DNA of 64,000 bases from Sphingobium sp. AP50 (lineage in GTDB: Bacteria; Pseudomonadota; Alphaproteobacteria; Sphingomonadales; Sphingomonadaceae). Positions 1 to 8,821 of this stretch are shown piece by piece; positions within the stretch are counted from its first letter, which is position 1; every line of letters begins with the position of its first letter. The stretch spans positions 175,862 through 239,861 of the forward strand of contig NZ_FNYZ01000007.1 of assembly GCF_900109095.1 (NCBI RefSeq), in the 5' to 3' direction. The position numbers and the translations under genes were made by a program. Below the pieces are notes generated by a model. That model did not search any database and was not told the DNA's origin. It saw only the letters and a list, made by a program, of their open reading frames with translations.

Positions 1-335
1 GGACAGACCAGCGTTTTCACCTTACCTGTGCGCTCCTGGCAGAAGCGCATCGCACGATGTGCGCAGCGATTTTCCAGCACATTGATCTCGCCCTTGCGAT
101 TGCGGATCATGATGACCGATCGCTCGCCCACAGCAGTACGCTTGAAGCATCCGGGCTCTGAAATCTCTATTTCCAGCCCCACATAGCTCCAATGTGGCCC
201 ATAGAATATGCGGTCGAGTTCACGCTCGTAAATCGCCCGGTCCGTGTAGACCGCCGATGGCACGCGGCTGGAGCCAACGTCGTGCCAGGGAGACTCGATC
301 GTTGCATCCAGGCTTGTGGGCCTGTTCCTAGTCAT
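1..335 (-). CDS. Rieske aromatic ring-hydroxylating oxygenase, large (alpha) subunit, N-terminal part
   Basis: Reverse-strand reading frame of 111 codons that runs off the left edge; only the N-terminus is in the window. The translation contains a typical alpha-subunit start (SPWHDVGSSRVPSAVYTD), the aromatic segment FYGPHWSYVGLE, and the first half of the Rieske [2Fe-2S] motif, CAHRAMRFC, with VCP at the very edge where the second C-x-x-H should follow. The early GSSRVPxAVYTDxxIYxxE pattern is the one seen in salicylate/anthranilate-type hydroxylases rather than in biphenyl or naphthalene dioxygenases; this assignment is from memory of the family. The ATG at 335 lies 26 bases after the alcohol dehydrogenase stop on the same strand, so the two are probably co-transcribed. 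Ring hydroxylation of an aromatic acid made by the neighbouring dehydrogenases is an inference. Confidence 0.85.
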   Translation of the reverse strand, partial: MTRNRPTSLDATIESPWHDVGSSRVPSAVYTDRAIYERELDRIFYGPHWSYVGLEIEISEPGCFKRTAVGERSVIMIRNRKGEINVLENRCAHRAMRFCQERTGKVKTLVC

Positions 336-361
336 GATTGGCTGTTCCGTCCCGTCGTTGG

Positions 362-1495
362 TCAAACCGCGCCGATGCGCAGGACAGGTTTGATAGTCCT
401 GCCACTTTCACTGTCAGCTATCGCCTGGTTTATGTCCGCGAAGTCATAATGTTTAATCAAACGATCGAACGGGAAGCGTCCCTGCTTGTAGAATTCGATA
501 AGTGTGGGAATGAAGCTGCTGGCGATGACATCGCCCTGGACGATACCCATTATCTTCTTAGCCGGGATCATAACCCCATTGATGTCGAGTGTTACCTCTG
601 ATCCAAGCGGCGAGGCTCCGACAATTCCGCAAGTACCAAAAAAGCCCAAACAGTCGACTGCCTGGCGAAGCACGGAAGGCAGACCGCTTGCTTCGAGCGA
701 AAAATCGGCGCCCTTACCCGTGATTTCCATGATGCGGGCGACCGGGTCACAGTCCTTCGCGTTAACCGTATGGGTGGCGCCAAGCTCGATCGCGAGGGCA
801 AGTCGCTCGCCATTGACATCTACAGCGATGACCTGCGTCGCCCCAGCGATCTTGGCTGCCATGACTGCAGCAAGACCGACGGCTCCCGAGCCGAATACCA
901 CAAAGGAAGATCCCGGGCGCACCTTGAGCGCATTGAGAACCGCACCAGAGCCGGTCTGCAATCCGCAACCCAGTGGCGCCAAGATTTCAAGTGGCAGATC
1001 CTTATCAACTTTTACGACATTGTTCGAGCTGGCCAACGCATATTCGGCGAATGACGACTGACCAAAGAAATGATCGTGGATCGCGTGACCATCCGCATCA
1101 GTGGTACCGGTGGTTCCATCCAGTCGGCTCCCGCCGAAATTGGTCGGCAGGATATTTGCGCAGTGGGCTGGATGTCCAGCATCGCAAAGATAACAATCAC
1201 CGCAATACATATAGCTCATCACGACATGATCGCCGGGTGCGACGTTGGTCACATTGCGGCCCACTGCCTCGACCACGCCGGCGCCTTCATGGCCGAGAAT
1301 CGCAGGAAGCGGCATGGGAAGAAGTTGGTCGCGCACCACCATGTCAGTGTGGCAAACACCACAAGCCACGATGCGAACGAGAACCTCGTCATCGGCGGGC
1401 TGCCCGATCGTGACATTCTCCAGGCGCATTTCGCCGCCCTTCTCCCGCACGATTGCAGCCTTCATGCCGCGGCTATCCTGAATTCCCAAGACCAT
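362..1495 (-). CDS. Zinc-dependent aryl-alcohol dehydrogenase (MDR family)
   Basis: 377 aa NAD(P)-dependent medium-chain dehydrogenase, most like benzyl-/aryl-alcohol dehydrogenases. Catalytic zinc ligands are Cys48 in GVCHTD, His69-Glu70 in GHEGAG and Cys177 in PLGCG. The four structural-zinc cysteines are at 98, 101, 104 and 112. The Rossmann loop GSGAVG is at 202-207. The ATG is preceded by AGGAG at a spacing of 5 bases, which supports this start. It is transcribed away from the aldehyde dehydrogenase at 1712 and just ahead of the ring oxygenase, so the likely role is oxidation of a benzylic alcohol to the aldehyde. It has a same-length paralogue at 52769-53902. Confidence 0.9.
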   Translation of the reverse strand: MVLGIQDSRGMKAAIVREKGGEMRLENVTIGQPADDEVLVRIVACGVCHTDMVVRDQLLPMPLPAILGHEGAGVVEAVGRNVTNVAPGDHVVMSYMYCGDCYLCDAGHPAHCANILPTNFGGSRLDGTTGTTDADGHAIHDHFFGQSSFAEYALASSNNVVKVDKDLPLEILAPLGCGLQTGSGAVLNALKVRPGSSFVVFGSGAVGLAAVMAAKIAGATQVIAVDVNGERLALAIELGATHTVNAKDCDPVARIMEITGKGADFSLEASGLPSVLRQAVDCLGFFGTCGIVGASPLGSEVTLDINGVMIPAKKIMGIVQGDVIASSFIPTLIEFYKQGRFPFDRLIKHYDFADINQAIADSESGRTIKPVLRIGAV

Positions 1496-1711
1496 ATCTC
1501 CTAAGATTTGTTCTGAAGCCGCCCAAACTGTCGCGCCGGGAAAAGCGTGCAGGAGGGATCAACTCGTAGGATATGAACCTGACATAAAATTTTATTTGGG
1601 GCAATCCGTTTTATATCATACAATGTTCATGTGCCAGGCGAGCGCTCCACGGGTCGTTGTGAGGGGAAATCTGGCGTAGTAAGTAGATGATAAATGGCTT
1701 GGGAGACGAAG
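1496..1711. promoter_or_regulatory. Divergent promoter region between alcohol and aldehyde dehydrogenases
   Basis: A 216-base spacer between two divergent starts. It holds an AT-rich core with the 12-base palindrome ATAAAATTTTAT at 1584-1595 and a second AT-rich stretch, TTTTATATCATACAATG, at about 1610-1626. These are plausible promoter or operator elements. No exact match to the spacer of the paralogous pair at 52.6 kb was seen by eye. The probable regulator is the IclR protein encoded at 3313-4086, which is an inference from position. Confidence 0.45.
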
Positions 1712-3163
1712 ATGGAAGTGCATTTGCTGATCGACAATCGGCAGGTATCTGCCGACAGCGGCAAGACGTTCGAGCGGCGTAACCCAGTAAGCGGCGCTGT
1801 GGTTACAACGTCCGCTGCGGCCGGAGTCGAGGATGCGAGACGTGCAGCCGACTCCGCAGGCACGGCTTTCAAGACATGGTCAAAGACCGGACCGACCGAG
1901 CGCCGACGAGTTTTGCTCGTAGCGGCCGATAAGCTGGAAGCCAAGATCGGGGACATTTCCCAGGCAATGGCTGCCGAGGTGGGCGCTTCGGGCCTGTGGG
2001 GCGGCTTCAATGTCGTGGCGGCAGCCAATCTCATTCGCGAAGCCGCATCGCTCACGACCCAAATCCAGGGTGAAACTATCCCGACCGACAAGCCCGACAC
2101 CTTGTCCATGACGCTTCGTCAGCCGGTTGGCGTCATCTTGAGTATCGTCCCTTGGAATGGGCCTGTCATACTGGCGGCACGCGCAATCGCTTATCCGATC
2201 GCCTGCGGCAACACAGTGATATTTCGCGCTTCGGAAATGAGTCCAAAGACCCATGCCCTGATAGCCGATGCCTTTATCGAGGCCGGTCTGCCCGAAGGTG
2301 TGCTGAACTTCGTGGTCAACGCGCCCAATGATGCCGCAGATATCATCGACTGCCTGATCGCCCATCCCGCTGTCCGCCGCATCAATTTCACCGGATCGAC
2401 CCGTATCGGGCGGATCATTGCGGAAAAATCGGGCCGCAATCTAAAACCCTGCCTGCTCGAACTTGGTGGGAAAGCGCCATTTGTGGTGCTGGACGACGCA
2501 GATATCGACGGCGCCGTGAACGCCGCGATTTTCGGTACATTTCTCTACCAGGGGCAAATTTGCATGTCGACCGAGCGCTTCGTGGTCGATGAAGCTGTGG
2601 CCGACCAGTTCGTCGATGCCTTTGCAAAGCGCGCTGCCCAACTGATATCTGGCGACCCGATGGTCAATCCAGCATGTGTCATAGGCCCGATGATCGATGC
2701 CGCGTCGGGTAGGCGTATCAACGCCATGATCGACGACGCACTGGGCAAGGGCGCTCAGGTCGTTGTGGGTGGCCATGCCGATGGCGTAGTTATGCCTGCC
2801 ACGATCTTGGATCATGTCAAACCAGGCATGACCATCTATGACGAGGAGACATTTGGTCCAGTAACTACGATCGTGCGCGTTAAAGGCATAGACGAAGCGA
2901 TCAGGGTCGCCAATGATACCGAATATGGCCTAGCGGCCGCAGTGTTCGGGCGGGATGCACACCGCGCCCTCACCGTCGCGCGCCGCATTGATGCCGGGCA
3001 TGTTCATGTCAACGGCGCGACTGTTCAGAATGAGCCGCAAGCCCCTTATGGCGGCATGAAGAATAGCGGCTATGGCCGGTTCGACGGTCGTGCCGTAGTT
3101 GACGAATTTACCGAATTAAAATGGATCACGATCGAACCGGCGGGCCAGCCCTACCCTGTCTGA
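1712..3163 (+). CDS. NAD-dependent aromatic aldehyde dehydrogenase (salicylaldehyde/benzaldehyde/vanillin type)
   Basis: 483 aa ALDH-superfamily enzyme. Asn149 in PWNG, Glu250 in LELGGKAP and catalytic Cys284 in GQICMS are all present. The opening pattern, MEVxLLIDN followed by ERRNPVSG, is that of salicylaldehyde/vanillin dehydrogenases. I chose the ATG at 1712 because GGAG sits seven bases upstream and because the paralogue at 51106-52557 has the same RBS arrangement and the same length; an upstream in-frame ATG at 1694 would add six residues. The predicted role is oxidation of the aldehyde made by the divergent alcohol dehydrogenase to the aromatic acid. The exact substrate cannot be told from sequence. 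Confidence 0.9.
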   Translation: MEVHLLIDNRQVSADSGKTFERRNPVSGAVVTTSAAAGVEDARRAADSAGTAFKTWSKTGPTERRRVLLVAADKLEAKIGDISQAMAAEVGASGLWGGFNVVAAANLIREAASLTTQIQGETIPTDKPDTLSMTLRQPVGVILSIVPWNGPVILAARAIAYPIACGNTVIFRASEMSPKTHALIADAFIEAGLPEGVLNFVVNAPNDAADIIDCLIAHPAVRRINFTGSTRIGRIIAEKSGRNLKPCLLELGGKAPFVVLDDADIDGAVNAAIFGTFLYQGQICMSTERFVVDEAVADQFVDAFAKRAAQLISGDPMVNPACVIGPMIDAASGRRINAMIDDALGKGAQVVVGGHADGVVMPATILDHVKPGMTIYDEETFGPVTTIVRVKGIDEAIRVANDTEYGLAAAVFGRDAHRALTVARRIDAGHVHVNGATVQNEPQAPYGGMKNSGYGRFDGRAVVDEFTELKWITIEPAGQPYPV

Positions 3164-3173
3164 CCCCTCTCTC

Positions 3174-3205
3174 AAAAAGGCCGGCCATCACTGATGGCCG
3201 GCTTT
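3174..3205. terminator. Rho-independent terminator after aldehyde dehydrogenase
   Basis: Perfect 10-bp stem GCCGGCCATC/GATGGCCGGC (3180-3189 and 3193-3202) with a 3-base loop, preceded by A5 and followed by TTT. It lies between convergent genes and could act in both directions. Confidence 0.85.
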
Positions 3206-3312
3206 AAGCTCGTTGATCCGCGTCCGCAGCCCGGACAAACTGGCTGATCGCTCGCCTACCTTGTCTCGGGCAAGCTCCAGCAGGTGCCCGAACCACTACA
3301 TAATCCGATAAT

Positions 3313-4086
3313 CTATTGAAGCATATGTGGCGCTCCAAGCGCCTGGCTGATTTCCTTACACGCCGCCTGTAGTTGCAAGGCTGACTTGCTGTTCCCGCCT
3401 TCCCGAGGGTTAGGCAATGACAAAAGGGTCGCAGCTAACACCGCGTTACCTTGCAGGTCGAAAATGGGGAACGCCTTGGCATCAAGACCAGGAATAAGGG
3501 TGCCATCGACATGCGCCATACCGCGCTCGCGCACGCCAGCCTTTATCTTTTCTACATGGGTTTCATCGATTGTGGCGTTGCGCGCAATTTCGGCCTGCAC
3601 GAAGCCTGCGGTTTCAGGCTCGGGCCGAAAGGCAAGAAAGACCTGTCCCGTCGCCGAGTTTACCAAGGACAATAAGGAGCCAAGCGCGAGCGAGGTTACG
3701 ACCGGTGGATGGCCCATGTGCCAGCGCACGATCGTTGGACCTTCCGGACCGAGCGCTGCGAGCAGAACCGTGCTCTGGGTTTGATTTCGAAAATCAGCCA
3801 GCTTTTCGTCGGCTATGCGGAAAGCATCGATCCGTGCGAGCGCGCTGAGCCCAAGTTTGAGCGCGGCGGGGCCAAGATCATAGTTGCCGTGGATGTCCTG
3901 CTGCACCATCCCCGCCTCTGACAAGCTGGCGAGATAACGGTGTGTCTGAGATGGTGAAAGGCCACATCCGCGCACGATGGCGGCCAGCGGCCGCGCGCCG
4001 CCCAGCCCTGCCAGCGCCTCAAGCACGCGCATCCCGATCTCGACGGACTGAATTCCCGCGCGCTTCTTGGGCGTTTGTGTTGACAT
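3313..4086 (-). CDS. IclR-family transcriptional regulator
   Basis: 257 aa with the IclR layout: an N-terminal winged helix-turn-helix (about residues 14-75; GLSPSQTHRYLASL is the recognition helix region) and a C-terminal effector-binding domain (GPEGPTIVRWHMG, SATGQVFLAF, PGLDAKAFPIFDLQG). AAGGA lies eight bases before the ATG. It converges on the aldehyde dehydrogenase across a bidirectional terminator. A clear paralogue (GIQSxEIGMR, YDLGP, GPTIVR, AFPIFDLQG shared) is at 46185-46988, next to the second copy of the dehydrogenase pair, so each module seems to keep its own IclR. The effector is unknown, possibly the aromatic alcohol, aldehyde or acid. Confidence 0.92.
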   Translation of the reverse strand: MSTQTPKKRAGIQSVEIGMRVLEALAGLGGARPLAAIVRGCGLSPSQTHRYLASLSEAGMVQQDIHGNYDLGPAALKLGLSALARIDAFRIADEKLADFRNQTQSTVLLAALGPEGPTIVRWHMGHPPVVTSLALGSLLSLVNSATGQVFLAFRPEPETAGFVQAEIARNATIDETHVEKIKAGVRERGMAHVDGTLIPGLDAKAFPIFDLQGNAVLAATLLSLPNPREGGNSKSALQLQAACKEISQALGAPHMLQ

Positions 4087-4456
4087 GCATCATTCCTTCT
4101 CGGGCAACCTGTCCTATATCCAACGATCTGGCGCAAACCAGTCGGTGTCGTCAACCAACGTGCTTACCATCTTGGTCGTTGCCGCTGCGGCAACCGCTGA
4201 CCCGCGTGGCACGCTTCCCGGCCGATCGCAACAACGGCGAAGAATTCACGGACCGTGCTTCCCCCTTTCAGGTCGACCCGCTCAGCATGAGGGACAGTCA
4301 GTGGGGGAAGCGTAAAACTGCGCAAATCCAAGTTCGAATCGCTGATCGCAAGAAGCCCTTTCTCTTGGCAGCTGGCTATTGAGTCAGATCCGCGTCGAAC
4401 GATCTTCGCGAACTTCGCTGACAGGTAAGTGCGACATCGGTGCTGGACGAGGCTCG

Positions 4457-4662
4457 TTATGATCCAACAAGAAATTCGATGATGTCGCGCTGCCATTCCA
4501 GTGTTGGCGCTTCGTAGCCACGGGTTCCTTGGAAGCGCCCAAGCTCGTGCCTCCCTTCTCAATCATCCTTGTAAAATGATCGAAATAAGCCGGCTGCGCG
4601 GACGACGCGCCCGCTCCAGACACACCTGCGCCATCCTTCAGCCAGCTATCGCGGCTTTCGAA
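4457..4662 (-). pseudogene. C-terminal remnant of a possible alpha/beta-hydrolase
   Basis: Two reverse-strand segments read like a protein end but are in different frames. One reads FESRDSWLKDGAG...AYFDHFTRMIEKG and the other HELGRFQGTRGYEAPTLEWQ then RDIIEFLVGS and stop. A one-base deletion within GGAGGCACGAG would join them as EKGGHELGRF. A glycine-rich GGHE followed by a WQRDIxxFL tail resembles the catalytic-His end of alpha/beta-hydrolases. No N-terminal half is visible. The family assignment is weak; the coding-like character is what I see. Confidence 0.35.
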
Positions 4663-4777
4663 CTGTTTGGGTCAAAGGGTGGGAATATGAAATATTTCGA
4701 TCGTTAAAAAGCCCGGCGCTTCCGGGACATCGCGATCCACCCACAAAGAATCCACACTTTAAATGAACATGATAGGC

Positions 4778-4797
4778 GTCATTCACATATGAATGAC
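4778..4797. promoter_or_regulatory. Operator-like inverted repeat upstream of TonB receptor
   Basis: GTCATTC-ACATAT-GAATGAC, a perfect 7-bp inverted repeat with a 6-base spacer, 100 bases before the receptor start. An outer repeat TAGGCG (4773-4778) / CGCCTA (4804-4809) encloses it. The size and symmetry suit a dimeric repressor site; the binding protein is unknown. Confidence 0.45.
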
Positions 4798-4896
4798 CAT
4801 ATCCGCCTACAAATTTTCTTGCTATGCAATACATTCCATATTATGAAATAAACCAGCAATGAAAATGGCGGCCAACCGCCTGAAAAGAGGGGATCC

Positions 4897-7752
4897 ATGT
4901 CTAAATCGAAACTATATCTGCTCGCGGGCATCAGCTTTGCCGCGATGTGCCAACCTGCCACAGCCCAGCAGACGGCTACGACAGAAGCAGACGCGTCCGC
5001 GCCTAACCCAGATATCGTCGTCACCGGCACGCGCATTACCTCCAATGGAAACGCACTGCCCACTCCGGTTACGGTCGTATCGCGGGACACGCTATTGCGT
5101 ACCAGCCCATCAAGCGTGTCAGACGCTCTTAAGAAACTGCCGGCATTTGCCCTCTCTCGCGGCAGCGCTATCCAGGGCGATGCGACCGACAATGCGACGG
5201 GCAATTATCTCAACCTGCGCGGCTTTGGCATCCAGCGCAACCTGATCCTGCTCGACGGACATCGTGTCGCGCCGACCAGCTATACAGGCGCAGTCGATGC
5301 AAACATCCTGCCGCAAATGTTGATGCAGCGGGTTGATGTCGTCACCGGCGGCGCTTCGGCGGTCTACGGGTCGGACGCAGTTTCAGGTGTCGTCAATTTC
5401 GTCCTCGACCGAAAGTTCGAAGGCCTCAAAGTGGAAGGCAACTCAGGTATTTCTAGCCGCGGTGACGCCTATTCGTGGCGCGCCGCTGCCGCTTTCGGTA
5501 CCGACTTTGCAAATGATCGCGGGCACTTCATGGCCAGCTATGAGCATTTCCAGCAGGACGGTTTCGTGAAGGAAGCGCGTAAGTCTGGCAGGACCGTCTA
5601 CGCGATCGCTGGCAGCGGGACGCAGGGAGACCCGTTCCGGTTGATCTCGGACGCTCGCAACGCACAAATCAGTTTCCGGGGCTCGATTTTCTCCAGTCCG
5701 CTAGCTGGACAAGTGTTCACGGGACCGGGTGTAACCGGCCCCTTCGTTCATGGTACGCCGCAGGGTGGATCGCTGGAAAGTGGTGGCGAAGGCTTCTATG
5801 GAAAGGGATCGTCGGGGACCGCAGACGTCAAGACCGACCAAGCCTATGCAAGGCTGGATTATGAACTGACCGATGGGATCAACGCCTTCGTTCAAGGTGT
5901 CTTTGCCAAGTCCAGAAACTTCAACTATTTCTATCCGAACCTAGTCTTGCCTTTGGCGGTCGGCACCGACAACGCGTTCCTGGCCCCTGCTACCCAGGCC
6001 GCGATTGGCGATCCGCTGTTCATTTTCGGGCGCGTCTTTGACGATCCGGACCATCGCATCGCCGTTCAATCAGATAGCAAGACGTGGATCGCCGCTGGCG
6101 GCCTCGATGGCAAAATCGGCGGCCTGAATTGGAATGTCTATTATCAGCATGGCGTAAGTTCCACAGTCAATTCGTTCATCAACAACACGATCAATGGCAA
6201 TCTTTATGCCGCGCTGGACGCCGTTGACGAAGGCTCGTTCAGGACCGGCACTGCCAATGGCAATATCGTGTGCCGCGCGACCCTCACCAACCCCGGATCG
6301 CAGGCGGGCTGCGTGCCGCTTAATGCGTTCGGCGCGCCTCTTTCCACGCAGCAGGCGGCTTTCGATTATGTGTTCGGGACGTCGCGGACCCGCCCTGAGT
6401 TCACGCTGGACAATATCGAAGCCAGCTTAAGCGGAACAGCGTTCGACAATTGGGCAGGGCCTGTGCGGTTCGCTATCAGCGGTGAATATCGCTGGACCAG
6501 CCTTGACGTTACGACCAATGCCCCCGCGACGCTGACGGCCGACTGCACCGGCATCCGATTCAATTGCACGCCGGGTGCCACGCCCTATTTCAGTAACGCG
6601 CAGGTCACGCCCATTTTGGTGAGCCAGAACGTAAAGGAAGCGGCGCTCGAGGTGGAATTTCCATTGCTGAAAGATTCCGGTCTTGGCAATGCAAGTCTCA
6701 ATGGTGCGGTTCGCTACACTGATTATTCGACCAGCGGCGGCGTCACCACCTGGAAAATTGGCGGTGAGTGGGTTCCGATCGATGGGCTTCGCTTCCGGGG
6801 CACCTATTCGCGCGATATCCGGGCGCCCAGTCTTTATGACTTATTCCAGCCTGCGACAGTGGCGACAAGCGGCTATTCTGACGCCCATACCGGCTTTAAC
6901 GGGATCATTCCTACTGAAACCGCAGGCAACAGCAGCCTGACACCCGAGGTCGCCAGAACCCTGACCGCAGGTGTCGTATTTGCGCCCTCATCACTCCGGG
7001 GCCTGAGCCTCTCGATCGACTATTATCGCATCAATATGTCCAATGCCATTTCTGAGGTGGATGGCAGGCTCGCCACCGTCCAGAATCTGTGTGAAGAAGC
7101 CGGCGGTACCGGGCCTTTTTGCAGCCTCTATGAACGCCCCTTAGACTTCAGCGATCGCTCGGTCGCCAATGCGCCAACGCTGGTCCGGTCGACCAAACTC
7201 AACGCTGCCTCGCTTAAGACCTGGGGCATCGATGCAGAGCTAAACTATAGCTTCCAGTTGGGGTCTGACGGCCAGATGTCGCTTCGCGGCCTTGCGGGAT
7301 ACCAACCTGAATTCACCTCCGTCTTGCTGCCGGGTACGGATCCGCAAATCCTGGCTGGCGCGGCTGCGATCCAACAGTCGGGTGGTGTTCCCAAACTGCG
7401 TCTGACGGCATTTATCAACTATACGAACTCGAACTTTTCGATCGACGTCATGGAACGTTGGCGTTCGTCGCTGCGGCAAAGCACCAACGAACAAGAGAAT
7501 TCCAGTCCGGGCACCTATTATGCAATTCCCCGCGTGCCATCGGTTGCTTACACTGACCTGACCTTCACAGCCTTCATTGGAAAAGACAAGGACAAGCAAT
7601 TGTTTCTGTCAGTGCAGAACCTATTCGACAAGCAGCCACCCGCTTATGTCATCGCCGGATTTTCAGGAACGCCAGGCTTTCAATATCCCTCCGTGGTAGG
7701 CGACGATGTGATCGGACGTTACTTCACAATAGGCGGGCGCTTCAAATTTTGA
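4897..7752 (+). CDS. TonB-dependent outer-membrane receptor
   Basis: 951 aa. A Sec signal peptide ends near residue 24 (PATAQQ) and is followed by a TonB box (DIVVTG, about residues 39-44), a plug domain (LNLRGFGIQRNLILLDGHRV, VDVVTGGASAVYGSDAVSG) and a long beta-barrel ending in the expected aromatic residue (GRFKF). AGAGGGG stands four bases before the ATG. It is predicted to take up a large or scarce substrate using TonB energy. No haem or siderophore motif is evident, and the neighbourhood suggests a carbon source such as a glycoside. It is followed by a terminator and an exported hydrolase. Confidence 0.92.
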   Translation: MSKSKLYLLAGISFAAMCQPATAQQTATTEADASAPNPDIVVTGTRITSNGNALPTPVTVVSRDTLLRTSPSSVSDALKKLPAFALSRGSAIQGDATDNATGNYLNLRGFGIQRNLILLDGHRVAPTSYTGAVDANILPQMLMQRVDVVTGGASAVYGSDAVSGVVNFVLDRKFEGLKVEGNSGISSRGDAYSWRAAAAFGTDFANDRGHFMASYEHFQQDGFVKEARKSGRTVYAIAGSGTQGDPFRLISDARNAQISFRGSIFSSPLAGQVFTGPGVTGPFVHGTPQGGSLESGGEGFYGKGSSGTADVKTDQAYARLDYELTDGINAFVQGVFAKSRNFNYFYPNLVLPLAVGTDNAFLAPATQAAIGDPLFIFGRVFDDPDHRIAVQSDSKTWIAAGGLDGKIGGLNWNVYYQHGVSSTVNSFINNTINGNLYAALDAVDEGSFRTGTANGNIVCRATLTNPGSQAGCVPLNAFGAPLSTQQAAFDYVFGTSRTRPEFTLDNIEASLSGTAFDNWAGPVRFAISGEYRWTSLDVTTNAPATLTADCTGIRFNCTPGATPYFSNAQVTPILVSQNVKEAALEVEFPLLKDSGLGNASLNGAVRYTDYSTSGGVTTWKIGGEWVPIDGLRFRGTYSRDIRAPSLYDLFQPATVATSGYSDAHTGFNGIIPTETAGNSSLTPEVARTLTAGVVFAPSSLRGLSLSIDYYRINMSNAISEVDGRLATVQNLCEEAGGTGPFCSLYERPLDFSDRSVANAPTLVRSTKLNAASLKTWGIDAELNYSFQLGSDGQMSLRGLAGYQPEFTSVLLPGTDPQILAGAAAIQQSGGVPKLRLTAFINYTNSNFSIDVMERWRSSLRQSTNEQENSSPGTYYAIPRVPSVAYTDLTFTAFIGKDKDKQLFLSVQNLFDKQPPAYVIAGFSGTPGFQYPSVVGDDVIGRYFTIGGRFKF

Positions 7753-7773
7753 GGCCCTAAGCTTTGAAACACT

Positions 7774-7813
7774 GGAATGAGCTTTCCTGCGCGGAAGGCT
7801 CATTCCATTTTCA
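7774..7813 (+). terminator. Rho-independent terminator after TonB receptor
   Basis: 14-bp stem with one mismatch (GGAATGAGCTTTCC at 7774-7787 / GGAAGGCTCATTCC at 7793-7806), loop TGCGC, then ATTTTCA. Confidence 0.8.
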
Positions 7814-7876
7814 ATTCCTCCCCTCCCAAGCAGTGCCGACACCTGTGCGGCCCGGGCCATGAAGCCGAGGCGTGAC

Positions 7877-8821
7877 ATGAAGACTTTGAGCAGAATTATT
7901 TTTGCGGGCGTCGCCCTCGTCGCTAGCTTTCCTCTTGGCGCACAGCCACAAGGCGTAGATCCGCAAATCAAGGCAATCAGCCCTCCCCTCGAGCCCGACG
8001 CCATCCCGCTATATGGCGCCGAAACGCCAGGGCGTGCCAATTCGGAAAACTGGGCAAACTATTACGGCCAATGGGCCGTCGTACGCAACGTCACGCGGCC
8101 GACGCTGACCCCTGTTCTGCCAGATCCGGCAAAGGCGACCGGTGCAGCCGTGGTCGTAGCGCCCGGCGGCGCCTTCATGCTGCTTGCGATCGATCCAGAG
8201 GGCTGGCGCGTGGCCCGCGCCTTGGCTGATCGTGGCATCGCTGCCTTCGTGCTCAAATATCGGATCATGCCCACGCCCATCGATAATGCCGAGGCCACAC
8301 GCTTCATGGATAATCATGTGCGTGAAGGCCTGCCCGACCCTACGAAACAGCCCGCGCTCCAATATCCGCCTTCCACACAGGATGCGATTGCAGCGCTTGC
8401 ACTGGTCCGCCAGCGATCGGCGGACTGGCATATCGACCCCCGGCGGGTCGGGATGATAGGCTTCTCAGCCGGCGCCATGACGACCCTAAACGCCGTTCTG
8501 GCGACAAAGCCAGGGACAGGGCCTGACTTCATCGGCTATATCTACGGGCCCCAGGCAAGCGTGCAAGTGCCTACCGACGCGCCACCAATGTTTACCGCCA
8601 TCGCGTTTGACGATCCGCTTTTCCCGACGATGGGCTTTCCGATCGTCGAGGCATGGCATAAGGCGAAGCGACCCGTGGAACTCCATGCCTATGCCCGTGG
8701 AGGCCACGGCTTCAACCTGGGTGTGCCAGGGACCACCACCACGGGCATGATAGACCAGTTCGTCAGCTGGATCGAGATGGAGGGATTTCTGCAGGCCAAC
8801 AAGCCGAACGGAGCGAAATAG
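7877..8821 (+). CDS. Exported alpha/beta-hydrolase (esterase/acetyl-xylan-esterase-like)
   Basis: 314 aa from the ATG at 7877, chosen because GAGG lies seven bases upstream and a Sec signal peptide (MKTLSRIIFAGVALVASFPLG then AQ) begins there; an in-frame ATG at 7859 would add six residues. The oxyanion-hole segment is VVVAPGGAF, the nucleophile elbow is GFSAG (Ser catalytic), and the catalytic His is in GGHGFN near the C-terminus. This layout is seen in periplasmic carboxylesterases and acetyl-xylan esterases. It probably removes an ester group from the substrate imported by the preceding receptor, which is an inference from position. Confidence 0.85.
   Translation: MKTLSRIIFAGVALVASFPLGAQPQGVDPQIKAISPPLEPDAIPLYGAETPGRANSENWANYYGQWAVVRNVTRPTLTPVLPDPAKATGAAVVVAPGGAFMLLAIDPEGWRVARALADRGIAAFVLKYRIMPTPIDNAEATRFMDNHVREGLPDPTKQPALQYPPSTQDAIAALALVRQRSADWHIDPRRVGMIGFSAGAMTTLNAVLATKPGTGPDFIGYIYGPQASVQVPTDAPPMFTAIAFDDPLFPTMGFPIVEAWHKAKRPVELHAYARGGHGFNLGVPGTTTTGMIDQFVSWIEMEGFLQANKPNGAK

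Larger units (their letters stand above)
4087..4896. other. Non-coding interval with a gene remnant and an operator-like palindrome
   Basis: 810 bases without an intact gene. The right third carries the frameshifted remnant listed at 4457-4662 and the inverted repeat at 4778-4797. Nothing is recognised in 4087-4456. Confidence 0.5.
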
